44,077 nt of DNA from Thauera terpenica 58Eu (GCF_000443165.1 NZ_ATJV01000056.1:1-44077), one strand, 5' to 3'; positions 27,278 to 37,476 are shown, numbered from the stretch's first letter. The notes: generated by a model from the sequence alone, not told the origin. Made by a program: numbers and translations.

Positions 27278-27293
27278 TGGCCTGGTAATTGCT
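27278..27293 (+). promoter_or_regulatory. sigma-54 (-24/-12) promoter of the PEP-CTERM gene
   Basis: TGGCCTGGTAATTGCT matches the consensus TGGCAC-N5-TTGCW closely: GG (27279-27280) and GC (27291-27292) are exactly 10 bp apart, with perfect TTGC at -12. Transcription should start near 27304, giving an 83-nt leader that includes the hairpin GACCTT-cttc-AAGGTC (27325-27340). RpoN promoters need an enhancer-binding protein, and PrsR in this window has the required GAFTGA loop. Confidence 0.82.
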
Positions 27294-27386
27294 TATAGAT
27301 GTGCGAGCGATTCGGTAGTGCTGAGACCTTCTTCAAGGTCAAGGGCGCCAGACGCCAGCAGTAATTTTTTTGAATCGGAGGACACA

Positions 27387-28403
27387 ATGAACATGAAGAA
27401 GACAACGCTCGCTATGGCTCTGCTGGCCGGTCTTGCAATGGGCGTTTCAGGGCAGGCTTCTGCCAGCGTCTATGCAGGTTCGTCGCTGGACATCAGCAAC
27501 CTCACCATCGGGTTTGTGAACGCGAGCAGCGGCGCGCTGATCACCAACCTGAATCCGCAGTTCACTTTCAACGTCGAGGACTCCGCGACGCTGAACAGCA
27601 ACACGCAAGCGTTTGCCGCAGGCTGCTCCAGCCTCGTCGGCAATTGCGGTACTTCCCCTGGGCCAGTGTTGACGGTGAATGCAGCGAACGCACCCGGTTC
27701 CACCGTGGTCCGTGCTAACTCGAACTATTCGCTGATGGGCCAGTATACCGGCACCTTTGCGAACTCGAACGTTGAAATCACGACCGCGCAGCTGGTCAAT
27801 GGTATTCCGTCGCACGCTCGGCAAGTAGCCGAGGCGGAAGTCTTGGGCAAGGGTCAAGCCCAGGCCTCGGCGAACATCCAGTCGAACACGACCTGGACCT
27901 TCACCTTCGACATCACTGAAACGGCGAACATGGCTCTGAGCTTCATCGCCAACCCGGAGATGAAGGCCGACGTGTCGCTGGTGCCGCCTTACACGGCCGG
28001 TATTGCGCAGACCAACATCACAACCAACTTCACCTTGAATCGTCTGTCCGGCGGCGCCGGCGCGAGTCCTTTCGTGAGTTGGTCGCCGAACGGCGTCAAC
28101 GGCGACGCCATCTGCGTGAACGTGCTGGGTTGTGCTGAGGTGGATAGCGAGAGCCTCAACGAAACGCTCGGTGTTGGTCCGCTTTCTTCGACGCTGACGC
28201 ATAGCTTGGGCACCCCGGGCAGTGCATTCAGTCTGAACATTGCCGGTCTGAAGGCGGGCCGTTATGCGCTGACGCTGGCTGGGACGACGAGTGTGAACGT
28301 GACCCAGGTCCCGGAACCCGGCACCTTGTTGTTGATTGGTGGTGCCCTGGCTGCGCTCGGCGTGGGTGGTGCTCGTCGTCGCGCTGGTGCGATGGCTGCC
28401 TGA
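27387..28403 (+). CDS. PEP-CTERM sorting-domain surface protein
   Basis: 338 aa. A signal peptide (MNMKKTTLAMALLAGLAMG, cleaved near ASA-S) and a C-terminal tripartite sorting signal are both clear: VPEPGT (308-313), a hydrophobic segment LLLIGGALAALGVGG, and the basic tail ARRRAG. Exosortase should cut near the PEP motif; the processed protein is exported and usually linked to extracellular polysaccharide in floc or biofilm. The mature part is Ser/Thr/Asn-rich and beta-rich, as in many members, with EDSATLNSN near residue 65. CGGAGGA precedes the ATG. Transcription should start at the sigma-54 promoter at 27278-27293. No exosortase gene is in the window. Confidence 0.93.
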   Translation: MNMKKTTLAMALLAGLAMGVSGQASASVYAGSSLDISNLTIGFVNASSGALITNLNPQFTFNVEDSATLNSNTQAFAAGCSSLVGNCGTSPGPVLTVNAANAPGSTVVRANSNYSLMGQYTGTFANSNVEITTAQLVNGIPSHARQVAEAEVLGKGQAQASANIQSNTTWTFTFDITETANMALSFIANPEMKADVSLVPPYTAGIAQTNITTNFTLNRLSGGAGASPFVSWSPNGVNGDAICVNVLGCAEVDSESLNETLGVGPLSSTLTHSLGTPGSAFSLNIAGLKAGRYALTLAGTTSVNVTQVPEPGTLLLIGGALAALGVGGARRRAGAMAA

Positions 28404-28452
28404 TCGACTTCGGTCGGCGGGCTGTGCCCTCAGGGATGGGGGCACGACACAT

Positions 28453-28487
28453 AAAAAAACCGCAGGCTTGAGGCCTGCGGTTTTTTT
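28453..28487 (+). terminator. rho-independent terminator after the PEP-CTERM gene (likely bidirectional)
   Basis: AAAAAAACCGCAGGC and GCCTGCGGTTTTTTT form a 15-bp stem around TTGAG, with T runs on both strands. It lies between the convergent PEP-CTERM gene and the glycosyltransferase-PrsT2-sulfotransferase-membrane protein group, and should end both transcripts. Confidence 0.93.
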
Positions 28488-28529
28488 ACGTCTGACGTGT
28501 GTGCTCGGTTGGCGCCCGGGAACCCTCTT

Positions 28530-29105
28530 TCAATGTTCTGGGTTGAGGCTGGGCTCGAGATCGTGGTCGATCTTGCTGATGGCGATACCCATCAGGACAA
28601 AGTGAATGCTGACGTAGAGTTTCAACACCCCGGCGACGAAGGCAAACAAAGGGTTGGATTGCAATGCCGTTGCGATAAGCGTGAGGATCACGCTCATGCC
28701 CAGCATTGCGCTGTTCCCGCGCTTGAAGACGAAGTAGATCGGAGACGGGAAGCCGGTTTGTAGCGCCTGCCAGGTGCGACGACCACTGTAGAAGAAGAGC
28801 GCGAAAGCGACAATCCACAGCGGGGACGCACGCTCGATCGGGTCGCCAAAGAGGGTTGCCAGCGCAAATGCTGCCGGCACGATGTGCGTGGCGACATGGA
28901 GTCGCATGATGCGCGTCCCGTCCGCAGAGATTTGCGCAATCTGTCTGCCCGACAGTCGCCACGCATGGATCAGGAGCGTGCCCAGCGTCAATGCGGAGAG
29001 CGCAGCCGCGCCTGCCTGCAGGCCTGGGGCCAGATCAAAAATCTTCGCAGCAAGCGTGGCAATCGTCGCGCTGGAAGCAATCACCGATAGCACCGCGAGT
29101 CGCAT
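28530..29105 (-). CDS. hypothetical polytopic membrane protein
   Basis: 191 aa with five to six hydrophobic segments (around 4-22, 30-48, 67-86, 95-112, 132-150 and 153-176), short loops and a polar C-terminal tail (KIDHDLEPSLNPEH). I do not recognise a family; no catalytic motif stands out. It lies 43 bp after the sulfotransferase gene on the same strand, and is the last gene before the shared terminator. It could anchor or transport a product of the preceding enzymes. AAGAAGGG about 10 bp before the ATG supports the start. Confidence 0.7.
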   Translation of the reverse strand: MRLAVLSVIASSATIATLAAKIFDLAPGLQAGAAALSALTLGTLLIHAWRLSGRQIAQISADGTRIMRLHVATHIVPAAFALATLFGDPIERASPLWIVAFALFFYSGRRTWQALQTGFPSPIYFVFKRGNSAMLGMSVILTLIATALQSNPLFAFVAGVLKLYVSIHFVLMGIAISKIDHDLEPSLNPEH

Positions 29106-29148
29106 GGCTAAGCCCTTCTTTCGGGGTTGATGCGTGGTTCAGAAGGCC

Positions 29149-30381
29149 TCAGCGCGGTGGGGCGACATCAAAGCGCTGCATGTAGGTGGCGAAGCGTTCG
29201 CGAATGCCACCGGCGCTGAGGCCGAAATCTTCCGGGCTGTACTTGTGGCCCCGGCTCTTTTCGCGATCGGCCACAAGAAAGCTCGCCATACGCTGTTCTG
29301 CCGCGGGGCTGAGCTCAAGCCCAAAGTAATCGTAGATGCTGTGCACGGTCTGCATCGGATCGGCCGTCAGGCCTTGGTAGGGCAGGTCGAGGAAGCGCGC
29401 TGGCGGATGTGAGGGCCTTGCCTCCAGATACGCATCCATGTCGGTCGCGAGGCGATCGAGAATTTGTTCGCCGAGCTGTTGCGGGTCAATCCGTGCCGAG
29501 CAGATGCCGCGAAACGCCGCGTTGAGACTGGCCCAGGATGACACAGCCTGCACCGGGTCGCGATGCAGGTGCACCAGGCAGGCGTCCGGATAGACCTGCA
29601 GGATCGCGTCAGTCGCCGCGAGATGATCGGGAGATTTGAGCAGCCAGCGTGTCGCCGGATAGCAGGACTGAAGGGTTTGCAAGATGCGCTTGTGGTGCTG
29701 GTAAGTCGGCAGGTGTTCGACGCTGTTGAGCCACTGCGAGAAGGCGGGGACATTGAACATCCCGGCGAGCGCCTGCGTATCGAAACCCTGCATCAACAGC
29801 GGAGTACATTCTTCCGGACCGTCAAGGTGGAACTCGTGGATGTTCTCCAGCTGCGGCGCCAGATGGCGTTGAAAGTGCATCAGCAACTGCCCGGTCCGTC
29901 GTCTCGGATCCTGCTCGGGGCGTCGCACGCGCGCGGGGGGGATCTGGGAGACCGTGGCTTCCCAGTTGCTCAGGTAGCGGTGTGCCGGGTCGCACGCGAG
30001 GAGGTTGAACAGGAAGGAGGTACCGCAGCGCGGGAGCCCCAGGATGATGAGCGGTTGCTCAGTGCTGGCGCGTAGTATTTCCGGCCGTTCCTGCCACAGC
30101 TGGGCGAGGCGACCGCGGTTGCTCAACAAGCCGGCCAGGAGCTGCGATACGTAGTAACGCCCGAATGGATGGAGCTCGGCGGTGTCGTTGAGCGCATTGA
30201 CGAGACGCTCAAGCGCTTCAAGCGTTGCGCCGTCGAGGCTGGGCGATGAGCACGATTTCGCGGTCTTTTCCAGCAGCGCTGATGATGACAGCTTGGCCGC
30301 GCTCGCCTTGCTGTCGATGAGGGTGGAGGCGAAGTTCCAGCCCCTCACCAGCAGGCTGCGATACGGTTCATGCGTGCTCAT
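29149..30381 (-). CDS. sulfotransferase
   Basis: 410-aa soluble protein of the PAPS-dependent sulfotransferase_3 type. The 5'-phosphosulfate-binding loop is LGLPRCGTSF (114-123) and the 3'-phosphate motif is HRDPVQAVSSW; LLKSPDHL and the C-terminal REKSRGHKYSPEDFGL are family hallmarks. It should transfer sulfate from PAPS to a hydroxyl or amine of a carbohydrate, lipid or other small molecule; the acceptor is unknown. It lies between the PrsT-like lipoprotein gene (48 bp upstream) and the small membrane protein gene (43 bp downstream). A place in a PEP-CTERM locus suggests sulfation of an envelope glycan or lipid, which is inference. Confidence 0.88.
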   Translation of the reverse strand: MSTHEPYRSLLVRGWNFASTLIDSKASAAKLSSSALLEKTAKSCSSPSLDGATLEALERLVNALNDTAELHPFGRYYVSQLLAGLLSNRGRLAQLWQERPEILRASTEQPLIILGLPRCGTSFLFNLLACDPAHRYLSNWEATVSQIPPARVRRPEQDPRRRTGQLLMHFQRHLAPQLENIHEFHLDGPEECTPLLMQGFDTQALAGMFNVPAFSQWLNSVEHLPTYQHHKRILQTLQSCYPATRWLLKSPDHLAATDAILQVYPDACLVHLHRDPVQAVSSWASLNAAFRGICSARIDPQQLGEQILDRLATDMDAYLEARPSHPPARFLDLPYQGLTADPMQTVHSIYDYFGLELSPAAEQRMASFLVADREKSRGHKYSPEDFGLSAGGIRERFATYMQRFDVAPPR

Positions 30382-30429
30382 GGGTTCGGGTTTCCTGACG
30401 AGCGGCGGGAACTTGGCTGGCAGCGAGGC

Positions 30430-33204
30430 TCAGTTGCGGGCGTCGAGCTCGGCCACGAGCTTGCGGGCATGTTCTGCGACGGGTGAGCCACTTCCCTCCT
30501 TCAGAACTGTGCCCAGTGTTTCTCGGGCATCCTTCATCTTGCCTTGGGCGATCTGAACGCGCGCGAGATTGAGCGCAATCTGCATGTCCTTGGGGCTTGC
30601 TTTACTCGCTTCAGTGACGAAGCGCGCGGCCTGGGCAAAATCCTTGCGTTCGAGATAGAGCATGCCGAGCGTATCGAGAACATGGGGGTCCTCGGGCGCG
30701 AGCTCAAGCGCCCGCCGTGCCAGACGGAGTGCTTCCTCCGGATTTTGCGCCCGGCTGAGCCAGGCGATGTTGTTGATTGAGGGGATGTGGTTCGGCTCTA
30801 GCTTGAGGACCCGCTGATAGGCTGCGACCGCTTCGGCTTCCTGGCCAAGGCTGAGGTGTGCTCCGGCCAGGTGAAGGAGCGCCGCAATGTCGCCCGGGTG
30901 GGCGTCGATCCAGGTGTTGAGTCCGCTGAGAGCAGCTTCATAGTTCTTCTGTCCCCATTGCGCACGTACCAGTTCGAGCGCAAGTTCGGTGTTCGGCGTT
31001 TTGGCGAACGCACGACCGAGATTGTTTTCAGCGGCGACGAAGTCGCCTGTGACGAGGGCGTGCCAGCCGCTTGTGGCGAGCACTTCCGGCAGTTCACCGA
31101 AGTCCTGCAGCAGTTTTTTGGCAGCTGCTGCAGCCTTGTCGAACAGCTTGGCATGAGTCAGAAAACGAACCTCGCCGATGCGCGCGGGCAGATAGCGCGG
31201 ATCAAGCTTGAGTGCTTCGTCCAGTGCGCGCTGCGCGCTGAGGAATTGACCGCCATGCAGCAGGCTTTCCGAGAGCATGAAGCGTGCCCGCGCAGACTCA
31301 GGAGCGACCCGGACGAGGTGTTCGAAGCTGGCTCTCGCCGCCGTTGCATCATTCTTGGCTAGCGCTGCGCTGCCTCTGAGCTCGAGAAAGAGGGGGTTTG
31401 CGGCCAGTTGTGCATCGCTCAGGTTGCGCAGGACTTCGAGTGCCTTGTCGGGTGCGTCCGCGTTGAGGTGGCGCCTCGCGAGGAGTGCTCTAGCCGTGTC
31501 GGCGGCGGGGTTTGCCTTGATGAGCTTCTCGAGCGTGAGGTTGGCTGCTTCCGCGTTGCCGAGAGCATGCTCTGCCGCGACCAGCAGCAGCGCTGAGGCC
31601 TCGTCCGTCGGTGAGCTGAGAGTGATAGGTCCGACCAGTTCGCGGACGCGTTCGTAGTTGTGATCATTGAGTTCGAGCTTGGCCATGTTCAGACGAGCGC
31701 TGCGGTTGGTCGGCTGTTGGTCGAGTACCTTCTGCAGCTTGATCCGGGCTTGTGGCCACTGCCCGCTTGCGAGGTCGATTGCAGCATCGAGCCCGAGTGG
31801 ATCGATTTGATCCGGGTAGGCGCTGAGCAAGGTCTTCACGCGCGCACGCGCGTCGTCGAAATGGTCGTCACGGAAGGCCTGCAAGGCCAGGATGAAGGCG
31901 GACTGGTATTCGTCGGCCTTGCCGGGGGGCAGTTCCGGCACGGCTGCACCCGCCATCAGTTGAGCGAGCATCAGCAGGCTGACGACAGAGCGTGAATCCG
32001 GGTGCAGGACTGCCAGCCGCTCGGCATAACCGAGGCCACTACGTACGTCGCCTTCGAGCAGTGCTGCGGATGCCAGCATTTGAAGCGTGATGACATCGTC
32101 AGGCTTGCCTTTCAGTGCTGCTGCAAGCGCCGAGCGTGCGGCGGCGAACTCGCCCTTGCTGATCTCGGCAAGTCCAACCAGAACGTTCGCTTCGCGCGTG
32201 CCAGGGGCTGCTGAGCGGATGAATTCCGCATGCGTCAGCGCCTGCTCGGGTTGATTGAGCATGAGCCGCGTGGTTGCGAGGTACAGGCGACTGGGCAGAT
32301 AAGCCGGGGCTTCAGTGATGCTGGTTTCGAAGGCGACAGCCGCTTCGTTGAATTTTTGCTGATTGAAATACAGCAGTCCACGCAGATAGGCGACGTAAGG
32401 GTGTCCAGCTTGTCTGCTGAGCGCATCGAGGTCGGCTTCAGCTGGCTTGAATTTGCCTTGCTGCAAGCGTGCATGGGCGCGTCGGGCAAGTTCGAGACTG
32501 CGGTAGGTACGTGCCGAAATGGCCTTGTCGTAGGCATTTTCTGCAGCCTCGAAGTTGCCTTGCTCAAGTTCAAGGTCACCAAGCAGCGACCACCCGTCGG
32601 CGAGGTCGGGCGTCTGTGCGAGGGCTTTCTCAAGCAGGGTGCGTGCGGGCTCGAAATCCGCGCGCAAAACATGTAGCTGTGCCATCCCCAGCAGAACATC
32701 CGGATTGTCGGGGTCGAGTCCCTCGGCGCGCTCGAACTGAATCCTGGCTTCGTTGGCGTCGCTCTTGAGCAACAATGCCGCGCCGCGCAGGCTCAGCAGC
32801 GTGGCCTGTGTTGACTTCGAGGCATCGTTCGGGAGGGTGGAAGTCTCGGTCAGCAAACGATCAGTGTTGCCTTGCTGGAGAAGGGCGCGGGCAAGCACCG
32901 GTAGCGCTTCGGCCCGTGGTATGCCAAGACCCATTGCGAGCAGGGCATCCCGCTCCGCTTTCTGCCACTCGCCAAGTTCAAGTGAGGTTTTTGCCAGCAA
33001 CCAGCGCGCGTCCCGATTCTGCGGGTCTTGCTGAAGGGCGTTGCTGAGTTCGATGGATGCTGCGGAAAAGGATTTGTCGGCAAGGTGCTGGCGCGCCTTC
33101 TCGACTTGTTCAGTCGGGCTTTGATCTTGAGCACAGGCACCCAGCAACAGCATGCTGCTGAGGGTAAGAGCTCGAAAAGGCTTGTAAAGGCGACGGTTCT
33201 GCAT
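30430..33204 (-). CDS. second PrsT-like TPR-repeat lipoprotein
   Basis: 924 aa. The signal peptide (SSMLLLGAC) gives a lipobox with Cys24; TPR helices fill the rest (for example ALKLDPRYLPARIGEVRF and AAYQRVLKLEPNHIPSINNI). Length, lipobox and repeat pattern match PrsT at 5890-8694, including the ending NNIAWLSRAQNPEEALRLA against NNLAWAANQVKDAKALEYA, so the two are paralogues at clear distance. It is probably a periplasmic or outer-membrane scaffold serving the sulfotransferase/glycosyltransferase group rather than the core regulon. It starts 146 bp after the glycosyltransferase stop and may have its own promoter (33298-33306). Confidence 0.9.
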   Translation of the reverse strand: MQNRRLYKPFRALTLSSMLLLGACAQDQSPTEQVEKARQHLADKSFSAASIELSNALQQDPQNRDARWLLAKTSLELGEWQKAERDALLAMGLGIPRAEALPVLARALLQQGNTDRLLTETSTLPNDASKSTQATLLSLRGAALLLKSDANEARIQFERAEGLDPDNPDVLLGMAQLHVLRADFEPARTLLEKALAQTPDLADGWSLLGDLELEQGNFEAAENAYDKAISARTYRSLELARRAHARLQQGKFKPAEADLDALSRQAGHPYVAYLRGLLYFNQQKFNEAAVAFETSITEAPAYLPSRLYLATTRLMLNQPEQALTHAEFIRSAAPGTREANVLVGLAEISKGEFAAARSALAAALKGKPDDVITLQMLASAALLEGDVRSGLGYAERLAVLHPDSRSVVSLLMLAQLMAGAAVPELPPGKADEYQSAFILALQAFRDDHFDDARARVKTLLSAYPDQIDPLGLDAAIDLASGQWPQARIKLQKVLDQQPTNRSARLNMAKLELNDHNYERVRELVGPITLSSPTDEASALLLVAAEHALGNAEAANLTLEKLIKANPAADTARALLARRHLNADAPDKALEVLRNLSDAQLAANPLFLELRGSAALAKNDATAARASFEHLVRVAPESARARFMLSESLLHGGQFLSAQRALDEALKLDPRYLPARIGEVRFLTHAKLFDKAAAAAKKLLQDFGELPEVLATSGWHALVTGDFVAAENNLGRAFAKTPNTELALELVRAQWGQKNYEAALSGLNTWIDAHPGDIAALLHLAGAHLSLGQEAEAVAAYQRVLKLEPNHIPSINNIAWLSRAQNPEEALRLARRALELAPEDPHVLDTLGMLYLERKDFAQAARFVTEASKASPKDMQIALNLARVQIAQGKMKDARETLGTVLKEGSGSPVAEHARKLVAELDARN

Positions 33205-33297
33205 GCGGCTTTCCCTGGTGTGGGTTGTGCTGCGTGTGGATGAAGTTGTGCCAGCGCTACGGCACGACTCGTCCTCAGCAACCTGAATTCATACGGG

Positions 33298-33306
33298 ATT
33301 GTAGCA
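33298..33306 (-). promoter_or_regulatory. candidate extended -10 promoter for the PrsT-like gene
   Basis: On the minus strand TGCTACAAT matches an extended -10 element (TGn-TATAAT with one change). A start near 33291 would give an 87-nt leader before the PrsT-like gene. No good -35 hexamer is visible. Confidence 0.38.
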
Positions 33307-33328
33307 AAGCGGAAAAAGCCCGGAGACC

Positions 33329-33354
33329 TTGCTTTGACCAGTTGCTTTGATCAG
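33329..33354. repeat. 13-bp tandem duplication across the glycosyltransferase stop codon
   Basis: TTGCTTTGACCAG is followed at once by TTGCTTTGATCAG, a direct tandem repeat differing at one base. The second copy contains the stop codon of the glycosyltransferase gene (minus strand). It is probably a replication-slippage duplication. Confidence 0.8.
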
Positions 33355-34562
33355 TGCACGAGGTCGAGCGTGTTCAGAATCACGGGAAGGATGTCGCTCA
33401 GGTTGGACCGGGAGCATGAGGTCCGGATGCGTCCTGCCTGCTCACGATAGCCGGGGTGATGAAGCAGGCGGTCGACGGCCAGGGTGACGAGTTTCGCTGA
33501 ACTGCGGTCGGCCCTGATCGTGAGGCCGGCGCCGAAGGCCTCGATCGCCCGCATGTTGAGGAACTGATCCATGTTGCGCGGGATGCCGAGCACGGGGACC
33601 CCGTTTGCCAAGGCCTGATTGGTCGTTGGGCTGCCGCCATTACAAACCACAAGATCGGCCATTGCGCACATCAGGTCTCCCGGGAGGTAATCCGCGATGT
33701 AGGCCCGTGAGCTCTTCAGCTCGCTCGTTAGCGTGCGCCCCGCTGTGCTGATCACGATGTTGCAATCGAAGTGTTCGAGTGCCGGCACAAGGGCCGAAAG
33801 AGCCGACGGTGAGCCTGAGCTGCCCATCGTGACGTAGACGAGGGGTCGTCCGTCTGCAGGGGGCGCGGAGAACTTCGCTGAATCGGGAGACCAGGCGAGG
33901 GGGCCGATGAATAGCGCCCCCGAATGAGGGTGTACATCGGGGAACAGCGGTGGCGGATTGGCGAAGAGACGTAGATCTGCGTCGGTGTAGCACTTGCGCA
34001 GGTCGCCCTCGAAGCCAGGCAGCCCGTAACTGCGACGCAGGCGCTCCATGGGTCGGGCGTGGATTCTGAAGGCCAGCGGCGCCACGTGGCGAAACAGAGC
34101 CTGGCTCAGGCCAAGCGGTGCGAACTGGGTCCACGGAAAGACCGGCAGGATGGGGGCTAGTGGGGTCTCCGGGCTCCAGTAGGCGTCACAGATGGTGGCA
34201 TAAGGAAGACGTTCGAGCCGGGCGCTGACCGAGAGGGAGAGCCTGAAGTCGCCGATTATGGCGCCAGGGCGGACCTCCTGGATAAGTTTGCGGTCATCTT
34301 CAACGTATTGCTGCAAGGTCTTGAAGGTATAGAGCGGTTTGCCAGAGTCCAGTCGTTGCGCGAATTCCGTTGGGGGCTGGGTTTCCAGATCCATTACCCG
34401 AAAGGGGGCGTCTGCAGTCATCCAGGCGTAGGCCTGCGGGCGGGCAAGGACAACGTCGTGCCCGAGCTGGTGCAGGGCGCGGGCCAGCAGCAAGGGGCGA
34501 CCGACATGGGCGAGGGTGGAGCCTTCGCCCATCAGGAGTATGCGCATGGGAGAGGATGGCAT
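33351..34562 (-). CDS. GT1/UGT-like glycosyltransferase
   Basis: 403 aa with the two-domain GT-B fold. The N-terminal part begins RILLMGEGSTLAHVGRPLLLARAL, the acceptor-side nucleotide-sugar fold; the C-terminal part has YVTMGSSGS, YIADYLPGDLMCAMADLVVCNGG and GVPVLGIPRNMDQFLN, the donor-binding block of MGT/UGT-type enzymes. The usual His in the HGG motif is Asn here (VVCNGGSPTTNQAL), as in some archaeal and bacterial relatives. It probably glycosylates a lipid or small molecule. The start may be 34562 or ATG 34547; neither has a clear ribosome binding site. First gene of the probable group with PrsT2, sulfotransferase and membrane protein. Confidence 0.82.
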   Translation of the reverse strand: MPSSPMRILLMGEGSTLAHVGRPLLLARALHQLGHDVVLARPQAYAWMTADAPFRVMDLETQPPTEFAQRLDSGKPLYTFKTLQQYVEDDRKLIQEVRPGAIIGDFRLSLSVSARLERLPYATICDAYWSPETPLAPILPVFPWTQFAPLGLSQALFRHVAPLAFRIHARPMERLRRSYGLPGFEGDLRKCYTDADLRLFANPPPLFPDVHPHSGALFIGPLAWSPDSAKFSAPPADGRPLVYVTMGSSGSPSALSALVPALEHFDCNIVISTAGRTLTSELKSSRAYIADYLPGDLMCAMADLVVCNGGSPTTNQALANGVPVLGIPRNMDQFLNMRAIEAFGAGLTIRADRSSAKLVTLAVDRLLHHPGYREQAGRIRTSCSRSNLSDILPVILNTLDLVH

Positions 34563-35000
34563 TGGGGCGATGGCCTGAGTTGCGCACGCGCTTCAGTGAT
34601 GGGGTTGCAGTGGGCAAGCCGTCTTGGATACGCCGACGCGTCAAGTTGCGGCCATGTCCCAGTCGCAAGCGCTGGGTGACAGCTAGCCAAGGTGGGGTAC
34701 GGGTGAACCTCATTGTAGAAGCGGACGATGCAGTAAGCGAGGTCCGGACTGGCCAGCAGCTCATGGCGGGCGGCGCGGGCATGCTCACGACCGCGATCTG
34801 AAGGGAAGAGCACAGCCGGTAGCGGGGACAGGGGTGTGATCGCCCTGTGCAGACGACGACTGCGTTACGACTGTGTTGCCGGTCAGCGCAGCGTCTGTGC
34901 GATCTCCCCTCCGCGTGTTCGTCGCTCCCGGAGCGTGGTGGCCTGCGCCGGGCGCAACGCGGGCAGGGGGTTCATACTGCCCAATACTGGGTCAGCGGGC
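34563..35000. other. 438-bp intergenic region between proB and the glycosyltransferase gene
   Basis: No supported gene. A minus-strand frame carries FYNEVHP (near 34700-34717), which recalls the C-terminus of IS3-family transposases, but nothing around it extends the likeness. The promoter of the glycosyltransferase group should lie here; I found no strong sigma-70 or sigma-54 match on the minus strand. Confidence 0.6.
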
Positions 35001-36116
35001 TCAGCATGCCACCATATTGTCCCGGTGAATGAGTTCCGGTTCGTCAATATAGCCGAGCAGCTCCTTGATGGCAGCGGTTGGCTTGCGTGCGATCTTGCGG
35101 CACTCGCTGGCGTTGTAGTTGACCAGGCCACGCGCGACTTCCTCGCCCGCGATGCTGCGGCAGGCCACGGCTGCGCCTCGTTCGAAATCCCCGCGCACTT
35201 CCAGCACCCCGACCGGCAGCAGGCTGCGCCCGCTCTTCAGGGCGGACACGGCGCCATCGTCGATGATGAGATCGCCCGCGAGCTGGAGGTGATCGGCAAT
35301 CCACTGCTTGCGCGCCTGCAGCCGGGTGCTGGTGGCGTAGAGCAGGGTGCCGATGGCCTCGCCCTGCGCCAGGCGCAGCAGGGCGTCGGTTTCGTGACCG
35401 CTGGCGATGCAGGTATGAGCGCCGCTGCGCGCCGCGCGCTGGGCAGCGCGGATCTTGGTGATCATGCCGCCCTTGCTGATGCCGGTGCCCGCACCGCCGG
35501 CCATGGCTTCGTAGCGGCGGTCTTCGGCTCGCCCCTCGGAAATCAGCGTTGCGGTCGGATCGCGGCGCGGGTCGGCAGTGTACAGGCCTTGCTGGTCGGT
35601 GAGGATGATCAGCGCCTCGGCTTCGATCAGGTTCGCCACCAGCGCGCCCAGGGTGTCGTTGTCGCCGAACTTGATCTCGTCGGTGACGACGGTGTCGTTC
35701 TCGTTGATGATCGGCACGACGCCGAGCTCGAGCAAGGTGGTCAGCGTGCTGCGGGCGTTGAGATAGCGGCTGCGGTCGGCGAGGTCCTCGTGCGTGAGCA
35801 GGATCTGGGCGGTGTGCAGGCCGTGGCGGGAGAAGGCCTTCTCGTAGGCTTCGACCAGGCCCATCTGGCCGACGGCGGCCGCGGCCTGCAGCTTGCTCAT
35901 CGCCTGCGGGCGTTTGCTCCAGCCCAGGCGCTGCATGCCGGCGGCGATGGCGCCCGATGACACCAGGGTCACTTCGTACCCTGTGGCGCGCAGCGCGGCG
36001 ATCTGGCGCGCCCAGTCGTCGAGTGCGTCCTTGTCGAGGCCGGCGCCGTTGTTGGTGACGAGGGCGCTGCCGACCTTCACCACGAGGCGGCGGGCGTTGC
36101 GGATCTTGGTTCTCAT
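35001..36116 (-). CDS. proB: glutamate 5-kinase
   Basis: 371 aa, the first enzyme of proline biosynthesis (ATP-dependent phosphorylation of glutamate). The amino-acid kinase domain has [38 protein letters not shown] and the GTGISKGGM loop; the last 100 residues form the PUA domain of full-length ProB. I chose ATG 36116 because the enzyme family starts there ([16 protein letters not shown]). It follows obgE by 97 bp, the usual order in betaproteobacteria. proA is not adjacent. Confidence 0.95.
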   Translation of the reverse strand: MRTKIRNARRLVVKVGSALVTNNGAGLDKDALDDWARQIAALRATGYEVTLVSSGAIAAGMQRLGWSKRPQAMSKLQAAAAVGQMGLVEAYEKAFSRHGLHTAQILLTHEDLADRSRYLNARSTLTTLLELGVVPIINENDTVVTDEIKFGDNDTLGALVANLIEAEALIILTDQQGLYTADPRRDPTATLISEGRAEDRRYEAMAGGAGTGISKGGMITKIRAAQRAARSGAHTCIASGHETDALLRLAQGEAIGTLLYATSTRLQARKQWIADHLQLAGDLIIDDGAVSALKSGRSLLPVGVLEVRGDFERGAAVACRSIAGEEVARGLVNYNASECRKIARKPTAAIKELLGYIDEPELIHRDNMVAC

Positions 36117-36213
36117 CTGTGTTGCAAACCTTGGGTCAACAGAGATTGGGGGCAAAGGTGGTGCTTCAGGGCGGCGTGCGACTACGCAGTGCGCGCCGCA
36201 CGCCGTTGCCGCC

Positions 36214-37425
<1,212 letters not shown>

Positions 37426-37447
37426 TCAACCTTGATCGAAAAATAAA

Positions 37448-37476
37448 AAAAGCCCTACCACAGGGATAGGGCTTTT
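37448..37476 (-). terminator. rho-independent terminator after rplU-rpmA
   Basis: On the minus strand AAAAGCCCTA pairs with TAGGGCTTTT, followed by TTTATTTTT. It lies between rpmA and obgE, so obgE expression depends on read-through or on its own promoter in the short gap. Confidence 0.88.

Noticed and set aside
33239-33254. TGGCACAACTTCATCC on the minus strand as a sigma-54 promoter for the PrsT-like gene
   Set aside because: The -24 half is perfect but the -12 GC is replaced by TC, which normally abolishes function; the extended -10 at 33298-33306 is a better guess.
34680-34750. FYNEVHP on the minus strand, like the C-terminus of IS3-family transposases
   Set aside because: Only about six residues match; neither neighbouring frame continues the likeness and no terminal repeats were seen.
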